64,000 bases of DNA from JABDBE01 sp049585795 (GTDB lineage Bacteria > Acidobacteriota > Terriglobia > Terriglobales > Acidobacteriaceae). The DNA is taken from NCBI GenBank assembly GCA_049585795.1, contig JBAVAQ010000021.1, forward strand, positions 124,001 to 188,000, given 5' to 3'. The position numbers and the translations under genes are program-made. A model generated the notes under the pieces. The model made no database searches and was not told the DNA's origin. It was given only the letters and a program-made list of their open reading frames with translations. Position 1 is the stretch's first letter. Every line of letters begins with the position of its first letter. Shown here piece after piece: positions 15,991 through 24,379 of the stretch.

Positions 15991-17790
15991 CTACGTAATG
16001 TTCGCCTCGGTGTAGGTTCCGTACACGTCCCGCAGGGCATCGCAAATCTCGCCGACGGTCGCATAGGCGCGCACCGCATCCACGATATAAGGCATAGTGT
16101 TCGCTGACGATACGTTACCGCCCTCACCCGCCCTCGGTTCTTCAGCGGCCGCTTTCTTCAAAGATGCCAGACGGCGCTCAACTTCCTCGTTCGATCGCCT
16201 TGCTCGAAGCGCTTTTAGCTTCGCGCTCTGATGACGGGCCACGCTCTCATCGATATAAAGAATGTTCGGCGACTCTTCCTCGATGACAAACTCATTGGCC
16301 CCGACAATGATTTTTTCTTTCGCCTCTGCCGCGCGCTGAAACTGGTAGGAAGCCTCGGCAACTTCTTTCTGCGGATATCCACGCTCTATGGCTTTGACCA
16401 TGCCTCCCATCGCGTCCAGCTTGCCGAAATAGTCGAACGCGCCTTTTTCCATGGCCAGAGTTAAGTTCTCAAGAAAATACGCCCCCCCCAGGGGATCGAC
16501 GGTTTGCACAACCCTGGACTCATAGCCAATGATCTGTTGCGTGCGCAACGCGATGCGCGCCGCTTCTTCCGTGGGCAGAGCGAGAGCTTCGTCGTAACCA
16601 TCGACATGCAGCGACTGCGTTCCACCCAGCACCGCGGCCATTGCCTGAATGGCAGCGCGCGCGATGTTATTCAGCGGTTGCTGTGCGGTCAGCGAAACCC
16701 CGGCCGTCTGCGTATGAAATCGCATTAACCAGGTGCGCTGGTTCTTCGCCTTGAAGCGGTCTTTCATCACCCGGTACCAGATCTTGCGCGCGGCCCGATA
16801 TTTCGCAATCTCCTCGAAGAAATCATTGTGGGCGTTAAAGAAGAAGCTGAGCCGCGGACCGAATTCGTCCACGTCAAGACCGCGCCTTCGCGCCCATTCC
16901 ACGTATTCCACGCCGTCATAGAGGGTGAATGCCAACTCCTGCAGTGCTGTCGAACCCGCTTCGCGAATGTGATATCCGCTAATCGAGATGGTGTTGAAAC
17001 GAGGAGTAAATTTCGATCCGAACTCGAAGGTGTCGACCACCAAGCGCATCGACGGCGACGGCGGATAAATATATTCCTTCTGCGCAATATATTCCTTGAG
17101 AATATCGTTCTGAATGGTGCCAGAAATCTTTTTCCAATCCGCGCCTTGCTGTTCGGCAACGACCAGGTACATGGCCCACAAGACCGAAGCGGGCGAGTTG
17201 ATGGTCATTGAGACTGTCGTGTTCTCGAGATTAATTCCATCGAAGAGGATTTCCATATCCTCGAGCGAATCGATGGCCACACCGCATTTGCCGACTTCAC
17301 CTTCGCTCGCAGGATGGTCGGAGTCGTAGCCCATCAGCGTGGGCAGATCGAAAGCGACCGAGAGGCCTCCGCCACCGTGCTCGAGCAGATACTTGTAGCG
17401 CTGGTTGGTTTCCTCCGGCGAAGCAAAGCCGGAAAACTGACGCATGGTAAAAAGTTTGCCACGATATCCTGTGGCGTGAATGCCGCGCGTGTAAGGCGGT
17501 TGGCCGGGGTAACCCAGGTGCTGATCGTAGTCCCAGTCTTCAGGCAGATCGGCCTGGGTGTACAGCCGTCGGACGGGAACATTCGAAATTGTGGAGAAAC
17601 GCGCGTGGCCATTCTCGTCGAGGTTCGTGCCTGTGGGCGCGCCAATCGGCCGCTCGGGAGCCTTCTCGAGGGTCGGCGCCAGCGTCTTTTCCGCCCAAAA
17701 TTTTTCGGCCTCGGAAGGATGGCGCCCCTCGAACACATCCGCAATCGGGCTCTCTTCAACTTGCGCCTTGGAAGGTTTCTTGTCAGCCAT
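15991..17790 (-). CDS. Coenzyme B12-dependent acyl-CoA mutase large subunit, isobutyryl-CoA-mutase-like
   Basis: A 599-residue protein with only the substrate-binding TIM barrel of the methylmalonyl-CoA mutase family; the B12 domain is a separate gene at 14747-15169. It contains TRGIHATGYRGK, FTMRQFSGF, GGGGLSVAFDLPTLMGYDSD, SISGYHIREAG and RFHTQTAGVSLTAQQPLNN. Two residues that set specificity differ from methylmalonyl-CoA mutase. The tyrosine of RQY is F119, and the arginine that holds the methylmalonyl carboxylate is Q237 (in YIAQKEYIYPP). The 118-residue spacing equals that of Y89 and R207 in the P. shermanii enzyme. Phe and Gln at these sites are the known signature of isobutyryl-CoA mutase, which interconverts isobutyryl-CoA and n-butyryl-CoA. 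The catalytic histidine is kept (H274 in SGYH). ATG 17790 is preferred over GTG 17796. Confidence 0.88.
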   Translation of the reverse strand: MADKKPSKAQVEESPIADVFEGRHPSEAEKFWAEKTLAPTLEKAPERPIGAPTGTNLDENGHARFSTISNVPVRRLYTQADLPEDWDYDQHLGYPGQPPYTRGIHATGYRGKLFTMRQFSGFASPEETNQRYKYLLEHGGGGLSVAFDLPTLMGYDSDHPASEGEVGKCGVAIDSLEDMEILFDGINLENTTVSMTINSPASVLWAMYLVVAEQQGADWKKISGTIQNDILKEYIAQKEYIYPPSPSMRLVVDTFEFGSKFTPRFNTISISGYHIREAGSTALQELAFTLYDGVEYVEWARRRGLDVDEFGPRLSFFFNAHNDFFEEIAKYRAARKIWYRVMKDRFKAKNQRTWLMRFHTQTAGVSLTAQQPLNNIARAAIQAMAAVLGGTQSLHVDGYDEALALPTEEAARIALRTQQIIGYESRVVQTVDPLGGAYFLENLTLAMEKGAFDYFGKLDAMGGMVKAIERGYPQKEVAEASYQFQRAAEAKEKIIVGANEFVIEEESPNILYIDESVARHQSAKLKALRARRSNEEVERRLASLKKAAAEEPRAGEGGNVSSANTMPYIVDAVRAYATVGEICDALRDVYGTYTEANIT

Positions 17791-17797
17791 GAACACC

Positions 17798-17821
17798 CCG
17801 CCTAGCTTCGATGATAGGCGG
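17798..17821. promoter_or_regulatory. Inverted repeat in the mutase upstream region
   Basis: A perfect seven-base inverted repeat CCGCCTA/TAGGCGG, ten-base spacer, starting eight bases before the mutase ATG on the minus strand. The right half of the resulting RNA hairpin overlaps the GGCGGGG ribosome-binding region. A TATCAT box lies inside the spacer on the minus strand. Could be an operator or a translation-blocking hairpin; function unproven. Confidence 0.35.
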
Positions 17822-17850
17822 GCGTGGGCGTGCTGTGCAAGGCAGGAGAT

Positions 17851-17904
17851 GTAGCAAGCTAGGTCTCTACAGGGGCTTCAATTTGTAGAAACGTTGCTTG
17901 CAAG
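17851..17904. repeat. Dispersed palindromic repeat R4, copy 1
   Basis: Contains GTAGCAAGCTAGG and, 30 bases on, GTAGAAACGTTGCTTGCAAG. Both blocks recur, in the other order, at 24306-24372. It overlaps the stop codon of the glycosyltransferase gene (17878-17880), so the last eight codons come from the repeat. Confidence 0.6.
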
Positions 17905-18666
17905 CTTTGGACGTGACAGCTCCCATGCTTTAGCGTATTTCCAGGATACATACGCAGAATGATACAAGTGCAGCAGTAAACCCTCGCGTCCGTCGAGAAA
18001 GCCGAGCCGGAAAAAGTAGTTGTAAATGAAAGTCAGCAGCGGGCGAATTAAGATATTGCTGACGCTGAACCGGCGGTGGCCTTTGTTCACCACAACCTCG
18101 GCTCCCATGGAAGAATAGCTGTTCATGTGATCGATGTAATCACGCAGGGTGGGGTAGGCGTTGTGAATCAATGCGTGGGAAAGCCTTCCGGTCGGACCAT
18201 CGACCTTTATTGTGGGATGCGCGCCGTATTCTTCGAATCGTCCCGCACCACGGCGAATGAGTCGGAGCTTGGGATCTGGATAGAAGCCACCATGCTTGAT
18301 CCAGCGGCCAAGAAAAAAATTCTTGCGCGCAATCCAGAAGCCGGACACCTCCTTATCCGTTTTCAGCCTGACATCTATTTCCGTGGCAAGATCGGGTTCC
18401 AGCGCCTCGTCCGCATCAAGCTGCAGCACCCAATCCATCGACGCTTTATCCATCGCTGAATTTTTCTGCGCGGCAAAGCCTTTCCACTTCTCGACAAAGA
18501 CCTTCGCACCAAAAGATTGTGCGATCTCGACCGTGCGATCGGTCGAGCCCGAATCCACCACGATGGTTTCACCCTTGCCATCGCGCACCAGCGGCATAAC
18601 GCTTTCAAGCGTGCGCGGAAGATTGCGCTCTTCGTTCTGCGTGATCAAAACGACCGACAGCGTCAC
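17878..18666 (-). CDS. Glycosyltransferase family 2, WaaE/KdtX-like
   Basis: A 262-residue GT-A-fold enzyme. It opens with TLSVVLITQNEERNLPRTLES, has VVDSGSTDRTVEIA near 38-51 and the DxD metal site in VLQLDADEALEP near 80-91. The FAAQKNSAM and GGFYPDPKLRLIRR segments match the LPS-core beta-glucosyltransferase group (WaaE/KdtX). It likely adds a sugar to lipopolysaccharide or another envelope glycan on the cytoplasmic face. GTG 18666 is chosen because the conserved domain begins right there; no good ribosome binding site was seen. Its last codons lie in repeat R4. Ninety bases downstream of the TolC-like gene, same strand. Confidence 0.85.
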   Translation of the reverse strand: MTLSVVLITQNEERNLPRTLESVMPLVRDGKGETIVVDSGSTDRTVEIAQSFGAKVFVEKWKGFAAQKNSAMDKASMDWVLQLDADEALEPDLATEIDVRLKTDKEVSGFWIARKNFFLGRWIKHGGFYPDPKLRLIRRGAGRFEEYGAHPTIKVDGPTGRLSHALIHNAYPTLRDYIDHMNSYSSMGAEVVVNKGHRRFSVSNILIRPLLTFIYNYFFRLGFLDGREGLLLHLYHSAYVSWKYAKAWELSRPKLASNVSTN

Positions 18667-18755
18667 GCGTGGAAGGATACATCGAAGTTTGAGAAGACTG
18701 AAAGCAGAAAGCGTTCGGCCCTGCCACGTAAATGCGAAGCAGGGCCGAATTACGA

Positions 18756-20867
18756 TCAATAGCCCGGCGGTTGTGGTTGCGCAGTCGAGCCTGGCTGCAA
18801 GTTCTGCCGGGGCGCGATAAAAGGAACATTCGGCATATGCGTTACCTCGCCGCGTTCGGCATCGGCCATAACGATTCCGACGTGGTCGAGCAGAAGGCCG
18901 GTAGCGCGGTCCAACTCGACTCGCGCTTTTTCGTAAGCCGCCTTGGCAGAGACCAGGTTGGACTCAGCCGTAGTCAAGCCCGACTGGTCCTGCAACACGG
19001 CCGTTGGGTTGGAAACCCCGACTGCCAACTTCTGTTGCTCGGCATCCAGCGTTTCGCGCGCAAAATCAACCGCTGCCTGTGCGGATTGCACGCTGGCGCG
19101 ATTCTGTTGCAATGCGAACTGGGCGTTGCGCACCTCAATCCGAACCTGATTTTGGAGTTGTTGCAGACGGACCTGCGCCTGTCGATATTCCAACTCGGCG
19201 CGCACCTGGTCCGCTTGCGCTTGACGATTTCGGATCGGGATGGTGAGAGTGAGCCCAATTCCTTTGTCAGGCGCCGTACCGTTGACGAGCTGACTCAGCG
19301 CGTTGGCAGTGCTGACCGGACCACCATTGCGGAACGGGGGAGCTGCGATAGTTGGATTGAAGCACCCGAAGCTACTCGTGGCACTCGTACAGGTGCCGCC
19401 CAAGGACGGAGGCAACAACACGGGGTTCACGTTTCCACCAATACCTGAACCGCCATAATATGCGTACAGATCCAGAGTCGGCAGCATGGCATTGCGAACG
19501 GCTTTATTGTTGAGCTCACGACTGTTCAGGTCGATTCGCGACTCAGCCAACTCGGCGCGATGACCGAGCGCGTCGCCGATGAGATCCTGCACCGGTACAA
19601 CCGGCTCCTGCTCGGGGAGTTGCATGGTGGAAGTGGGAATCACATCGGCATCTGCGAGCTTGGGATCTTCCAGGGTGCGGCTGAGCGCATTCTTCATGAG
19701 CAATTCCTGCAGCTCGAGGTTGGTTTGGGCCAAGATCACAGCTTGCTGATCGGTAGAGACAGTGCTCTGGGCACTCACCACCTGGATGGGTGGCAAGGTC
19801 CCAAATTGCACTTGCTTCCTGTTATCAGCGAGTGTCCTCTGCGCAAAGGTCAGTGCCTCCTGCTGGACCCTCACGTTCTCATAGGCGAACACCAAATCCC
19901 AATACAGGTTTTCGATTTGGTCGACCGTGGTGATGATTTGCAGGCGGAACGCGACATCGGAAATCTCGCGGTTATTCTTGGCGATCCGGATGAAGCGCGT
20001 GTTGGGCAAGAAGCCAAACCCCTGCAGCAGGTTCTGCGTGAGCCTGAACTGCAAGCCGGAACTAAGGCTGGGAGTGAACTCGCTGGTTGGAAGGTTAGTC
20101 GTCGCGTGCGTGTTGTTGAATCCTACCGAGAAATTCGTGCCGGTATGAAAGCCTTGCAGGTAACTGAAATCGGCGGTACCCGTGTTGGTGTTGGCAATGG
20201 GCACCGGGCTGAACACGCTGGTGGATTGGGTGAAATCGCGGTCCATTTGAAGAGTGCTGTTGATCACAGGATCGAAGCTGGTGATGGGCGAACCAATCCC
20301 TAGCGTGGAGCTGACCAAACCGTTCGTACCCGTACCCACACCGCCCGCGGCTACGCTCGTGCCGCCCGTTCCTGACCCGACAACTCCGCTTAGTCCGCCT
20401 ACGCCGCCGCCGGGCGTGTTCTGCACAATGCCCGTATTCACGCCGAGAATGTTGGCCCCTGCCTCGGCGCGCAGAACGTCCGTATCCGCAATGTTCAGGT
20501 TGTAACGCGCGAGCACGAGATCAAGATTGTTCTCCAGAGCCAGCGCCACCGCGTCATTCATCGAAAGCATGATCTTGCCGTCATGCAAAAGCTGTTGAAT
20601 GCGGTCCGTATTGCTCAGGTTCGGGGGTGGCACGTAGCCTGGTCGATAAGGAGCAATGACATTGGGAAACTGGGAGCGGGGTTTCGAATAATCCGCCGAG
20701 GCATACTGCTGTGATTGCGGCGCAGGAGCGCGTGAAGGCTGAGGCGCCTGCGGCAATCCAGATTGAGCAGGTTGGGCATTCTGCGCCCACCCGGTGACAG
20801 TCATCCCCGCTGCAAATGCAACGATGACAAATTGCAGCCTGGTGGAATTCAAACTAAGCAAACGCAT
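18756..20867 (-). CDS. TolC-family outer-membrane protein, large form (paralogue 1)
   Basis: A 703-residue outer-membrane efflux protein with a signal peptide at about 1-28. A Pro/Gln-rich stretch follows at about 30-65. Then come two OEP repeats with the typical coiled helices (LQIITTVDQIENLYWDLVFA near 310-329; QVRIEVRNAQFALQQNRASV near 580-599). A glycine-rich insert at about 145-190 (GVGGLSGVVGSGTGG) makes it much longer than E. coli TolC (about 490). It should form a trimeric channel for export. No inner-membrane pump or adaptor gene is adjacent. Start backed by AAAGGAG ten bases before the ATG. Paralogue of the gene at 21140-23257. Confidence 0.88.
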   Translation of the reverse strand: MRLLSLNSTRLQFVIVAFAAGMTVTGWAQNAQPAQSGLPQAPQPSRAPAPQSQQYASADYSKPRSQFPNVIAPYRPGYVPPPNLSNTDRIQQLLHDGKIMLSMNDAVALALENNLDLVLARYNLNIADTDVLRAEAGANILGVNTGIVQNTPGGGVGGLSGVVGSGTGGTSVAAGGVGTGTNGLVSSTLGIGSPITSFDPVINSTLQMDRDFTQSTSVFSPVPIANTNTGTADFSYLQGFHTGTNFSVGFNNTHATTNLPTSEFTPSLSSGLQFRLTQNLLQGFGFLPNTRFIRIAKNNREISDVAFRLQIITTVDQIENLYWDLVFAYENVRVQQEALTFAQRTLADNRKQVQFGTLPPIQVVSAQSTVSTDQQAVILAQTNLELQELLMKNALSRTLEDPKLADADVIPTSTMQLPEQEPVVPVQDLIGDALGHRAELAESRIDLNSRELNNKAVRNAMLPTLDLYAYYGGSGIGGNVNPVLLPPSLGGTCTSATSSFGCFNPTIAAPPFRNGGPVSTANALSQLVNGTAPDKGIGLTLTIPIRNRQAQADQVRAELEYRQAQVRLQQLQNQVRIEVRNAQFALQQNRASVQSAQAAVDFARETLDAEQQKLAVGVSNPTAVLQDQSGLTTAESNLVSAKAAYEKARVELDRATGLLLDHVGIVMADAERGEVTHMPNVPFIAPRQNLQPGSTAQPQPPGY

Positions 20868-21139
20868 TTCTTTATCTCCTTTTGTTCTAGAGACTCTTTG
20901 GTGAATATTGCGACACTTCTCAATATCGAGATTGGACGCCCACGAATTCTTAGGGACACACTAGAGTAGCTTTGGAAGCAGCTAAGTACACGGGCAGAAA
21001 TTGTAAAGATTTATAAAGGTGGTCCCGTTGGGGAAATCAATGACGCAGAGCTGCCGGTCGCGGCGTTGGTGATGGCGCGGCTGAAGCCGCGTCCTTTCAA
21101 AGCATTTCTACTTATGCCGCGAATTTACGGGACACCATA
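20868..21139. other. Spacer between the two TolC-family genes
   Basis: A 272-base non-coding gap holding the promoter region of paralogue 1 and hairpin R6 copy 2. No gene seen. Confidence 0.5.
21074..21094. repeat. Hairpin repeat R6, copy 2
   Basis: GGCGCGGCTGAAGCCGCGTCC folds into a stem of about nine pairs with one wobble. Same design as the hairpin at 7042-7062. Confidence 0.45.
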
Positions 21140-23257
21140 CTAATTCTGCGGCGGCTGTTGCTGGGGAGCTTCCATTACCGACTTCATATCCTGACGCGCT
21201 TTCACGTAAGGCACATTCGGCATATGGGTAACCTGACCGCGCTCCGCGTCGCCCATCACAATTCCCGCATGATCCAAGAGCAAGCCGGTGGCCCGATCCA
21301 TCTCGATACGCGACTTCTCGTAGGAGGCCATCGCCGATACCAGGTTGGATTCGTTGGTCGCCAAAATAGATTGGTTCTGCAAAACGAGCGTGCTCGTCGA
21401 AGCCCCCAGGCCCAATTTTTTCTGCTCCGCGTCCAGAGACTGATGCCCTAACTCCACCGCTGCCTGTGCAGCTACGACCGCAGCTCGGTTTTGCACCATT
21501 TGGAACTGGGCGTTGCGAACCTCAATGCGGATCTGGTTCTCGATTTGCTGCTCCCGCATTTGCGCCTGACGGTATTCCAATTCCGCACGCACTTGCAAGG
21601 CGTCGGCGTTGCGGTTGCGAATTGGAATGTTGAGTGTCACGCCGACGCCCTTATCGGGCGCAGTCGAGTTGACCAACTGATTCAATGCGGCGGTGTAACC
21701 AACCGGTGAGACGGGGGGAATGAAGGTACCTCCCAAGGCGGGATTGAAGCCCGAACAGAAGCCTTCCGCCTGCTCTGCGGGTGGCTGATTCGCGCAAAGA
21801 TTGGCGGCGTTTTGCGAACCCGCCAACCCCGAACCGCCGTAGTAGGCGAAGAGGTCGAGACTGGGCAGCATTGAATTACGAATCGCTTTGTTATTGATTT
21901 CGCGGTTGGTCAGATCAATCCTGGACTCAGCCAATTCGGCCCGGTGGCCAAGCGCGTCGTTCACCAAATCCTGCACGGGTACAACCGGTTCCTGTTCCGG
22001 CAGAGCGATAGTTGAGGTTGGAATGACTTCAGCGTCCGCGAGTACCGGATCGACCAATGTCCGGCTGAGCGCATTTTTCATCAGCAACTGCTGTAGCTGC
22101 AGATTATTCTGGGCCAGGATCAAGCTCTGCTGGTCGGAAGCCACCGTGCTCTGGGCGCGAACCACCTCGATCGGAGCCAGACTGCCAATCTGTACCTGCT
22201 TTTGGGTATCCGAGAGCGTCTTCTGCGCGAAAGCCAGCGACTCCTGCTGCACTCTCACATTCTCGTAAGCGAAGACCAGGTCCCAATACATGTTTTCGAT
22301 CTGGTCCACGGTCGTAATAACCTGCAGCCGGAAGGCGACGTCAGAGATTTCGCGGTTGTTTTTGGTCAACCGGATCAAGCGGGTGTTGGGAAGAAAGCCG
22401 AAACCTTGCAGCAGATGCTGCGTGAGTCTGAACTGGAAAGCAGGACTGATCTGCGGGCTATAAGTATTGAAGACATTGTTGGTGGTGATTCGCGAGTTGC
22501 TGAACCCCACTGACATGTTCGTGCCCCATTGGAAGCCTTGGTTGTACGCGAAGTTGTAGGTTCCCGTATTTTGCGATACCGTGGGCGCTCCTGTGAAAAC
22601 GTTGCTGGAGATGGTGTTGTTGTGGTCCCACTGGAGATTGCTTGTGAGTATCGGATCGAAGCTGGTGATCAGCGAGCCCAGACCCAGAGTAGAGCTTACC
22701 AACCCGGCGGTGCCGGCGCCGATGCCGCCTGGAGCCGCAGTGGTACCGCCTGTGCCGGAGCCGACCGTTCCGCCGAGTCCCCCCACCCCGCTTCCCGGCG
22801 TATTTTGCACCACTCCGAAATTTACTCCGAGAAAAGTGCTGGCGCCGGATTTCGAACGCAGAACGTCGGTATCGGCAATGTTCAAGTTATAACGCGCAAT
22901 ACCAATATCAAGATTGTTCTCCAGCGCCAACGCAACCGCATCGTCGATTGAAAGCATAATCTTGCCGTCATGCATGAGCTGGTCGATCCGGGGCGTATTG
23001 ATGAGATTCGGCGGAGCCACATGCTGCGGCATGTAGGGCCGAATCACGTTCGGGAACGCGGGAGTCGCCTTGGAATAGTCCTTCATGACGAATTGCTGCG
23101 GCTGCGGCGCTTGTACCGTTCTCGGCTCAGAAGGCGCGGACGGGGCTGTTGGATTAGATTGGGCCGAGTCCTGCGCCCAGGCGCTAGCGGAAACCGCGCT
23201 CACCAATACCACGGCAGCAAGCGCCCGACAGGCAGAATTCAAAGCAGACAAAGACAT
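21140..23257 (-). CDS. TolC-family outer-membrane protein, large form (paralogue 2)
   Basis: A 705-residue paralogue of the gene at 18756-20867 with the same order of parts: signal peptide ending near SASAWAQ, Pro/Gln-rich stretch, LINTPRIDQLMHDGKIMLSIDDAVALALENN block, glycine-rich insert (GVGGLGGTVGSGTGGTT near 155-171) and two OEP coiled regions. Similarity runs the whole length, so the pair arose by tandem duplication. ATG 23257 is selected because GGAGATAAGCG lies just before it; two in-frame ATGs upstream lack such a site. No pump gene is adjacent. Whether it serves drug efflux, type I secretion or another export route cannot be told. Confidence 0.88.
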   Translation of the reverse strand: MSLSALNSACRALAAVVLVSAVSASAWAQDSAQSNPTAPSAPSEPRTVQAPQPQQFVMKDYSKATPAFPNVIRPYMPQHVAPPNLINTPRIDQLMHDGKIMLSIDDAVALALENNLDIGIARYNLNIADTDVLRSKSGASTFLGVNFGVVQNTPGSGVGGLGGTVGSGTGGTTAAPGGIGAGTAGLVSSTLGLGSLITSFDPILTSNLQWDHNNTISSNVFTGAPTVSQNTGTYNFAYNQGFQWGTNMSVGFSNSRITTNNVFNTYSPQISPAFQFRLTQHLLQGFGFLPNTRLIRLTKNNREISDVAFRLQVITTVDQIENMYWDLVFAYENVRVQQESLAFAQKTLSDTQKQVQIGSLAPIEVVRAQSTVASDQQSLILAQNNLQLQQLLMKNALSRTLVDPVLADAEVIPTSTIALPEQEPVVPVQDLVNDALGHRAELAESRIDLTNREINNKAIRNSMLPSLDLFAYYGGSGLAGSQNAANLCANQPPAEQAEGFCSGFNPALGGTFIPPVSPVGYTAALNQLVNSTAPDKGVGVTLNIPIRNRNADALQVRAELEYRQAQMREQQIENQIRIEVRNAQFQMVQNRAAVVAAQAAVELGHQSLDAEQKKLGLGASTSTLVLQNQSILATNESNLVSAMASYEKSRIEMDRATGLLLDHAGIVMGDAERGQVTHMPNVPYVKARQDMKSVMEAPQQQPPQN

Positions 23258-23494
23258 TCGCTTATCTCCATGCATTAGAACTGCTCGTGATGACGGCAAA
23301 GGCTTCTGTAGGTCAAGATTTATTACGCAAAACAGTCAGCCCAGGTTTCATTTTTTGTCTTCTTTGGGCATGGCAGCGCGTTTCGTCGTAAATCGCCACG
23401 TGGAATGCAATAGTATAGCTGACGCAACACTCTTGAATCAGGTCCGGCCCAGCCCAGTGCATTAAATTTGCAAAGACTTGCAAACTGTTTGAAG

Positions 23495-24277
23495 GTGGCG
23501 CGCAATCTAAAAATCGTTCTGGCCTACGACGGCTCCGAATTCTCCGGATGGCAGGTGCAGCCGGATGCTGCCACAATCCAGGGCACATTAGCCTCGGCTA
23601 TTGGACGAGTGACCGGCGAAAAGGTTTTGCCGCAAGCCTCCGGACGCACCGACGCCGGAGTTCACGCGCTTGCCCAAGTGGCCACGTTCGTTACTGAATC
23701 GCCGATGCCCGCACGGAATCTGGTGAAGGCGCTAAACGATATTCTTCCCCCGTCCATCCGTGTGATCGAGTCCACCGAGGTGCCGCTTGAATTTCACGCA
23801 CGCAAATCCGCCCAGGCGAAAACCTATCGTTATCGCATCTATCGCGGCGCCATCTGTTCTCCCTTTCTGGCGCGCTACGTTTGGCACTATCCCTATCCGC
23901 TCGACCCGGATGCGATGCGACAAGCCTGCGCCTTGGTGATTGGAGAACGTGATTTCACTTCCTTCGCAGCAGTAGATTCAGAACGAAGTCGTAAGGATGA
24001 AACTATTTCCGAAGGGAGTTTCAGCGGGGTTTCAAATGTGCGGCGGATCTTCGCTTCGACCTGGGACCACGGAAGCGCGGAAGAACTCATTTACACCGTA
24101 CGAGGCAGCGGGTTCCTGCACCACATGGTTCGGAATCTAGTGGGAACGTTTGTGCTGGTCGGAAAAGGTACGTTGAAACCGGACGAAATAACCGGCATTT
24201 TGGCGGCGCGCGACCGCTCGGCCGCGGGATCCACGGCTCCGGCCAGCGGGCTGTATTTAGTGAGTGTCGAATATTAA
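23495..24277 (+). CDS. truA: tRNA pseudouridine(38-40) synthase TruA
   Basis: A 260-residue enzyme that isomerises uridine to pseudouridine at positions 38-40 of tRNA anticodon stems. It starts NLKIVLAYDGSEFSGWQVQP, has the catalytic aspartate in ASGRTDAGVHALAQVATF near 48-65, and the KTYRYRIYRG and FLHHMVRNLVGTF motifs. Length fits the family (about 250-270). No ATG lies in the right place; the GTG at 23495 is chosen, with an in-frame TTG at 23468 as alternative. Confidence 0.93.
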   Translation: MARNLKIVLAYDGSEFSGWQVQPDAATIQGTLASAIGRVTGEKVLPQASGRTDAGVHALAQVATFVTESPMPARNLVKALNDILPPSIRVIESTEVPLEFHARKSAQAKTYRYRIYRGAICSPFLARYVWHYPYPLDPDAMRQACALVIGERDFTSFAAVDSERSRKDETISEGSFSGVSNVRRIFASTWDHGSAEELIYTVRGSGFLHHMVRNLVGTFVLVGKGTLKPDEITGILAARDRSAAGSTAPASGLYLVSVEY

Positions 24278-24305
24278 ACCAGTATGAAGAGGCAACCGAT
24301 CATGT

Positions 24306-24372
24306 ACCGTAGAAAGGTTGCTTGCAACGTTTCTGTAGCCGGGAAAGGTCAGACGTAGCAAGCTACGTATCT
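24306..24372. repeat. Dispersed palindromic repeat R4, copy 2
   Basis: Holds a near-perfect palindrome AGAAAGGTTGCTTGCAACGT followed by TTCT, and further on GTAGCAAGCTACGT. Shares both blocks with 17851-17904. It ends eight bases before the ATG of the aldehyde dehydrogenase gene, so it forms part of that gene's upstream region. Confidence 0.6.
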
Positions 24373-24379
24373 GGAAAGC

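Noticed and set aside
15991..17790. Plain methylmalonyl-CoA mutase call
   Set aside because: The specificity residues are F and Q instead of Y and R, so the more specific isobutyryl-CoA-mutase-like call was used.
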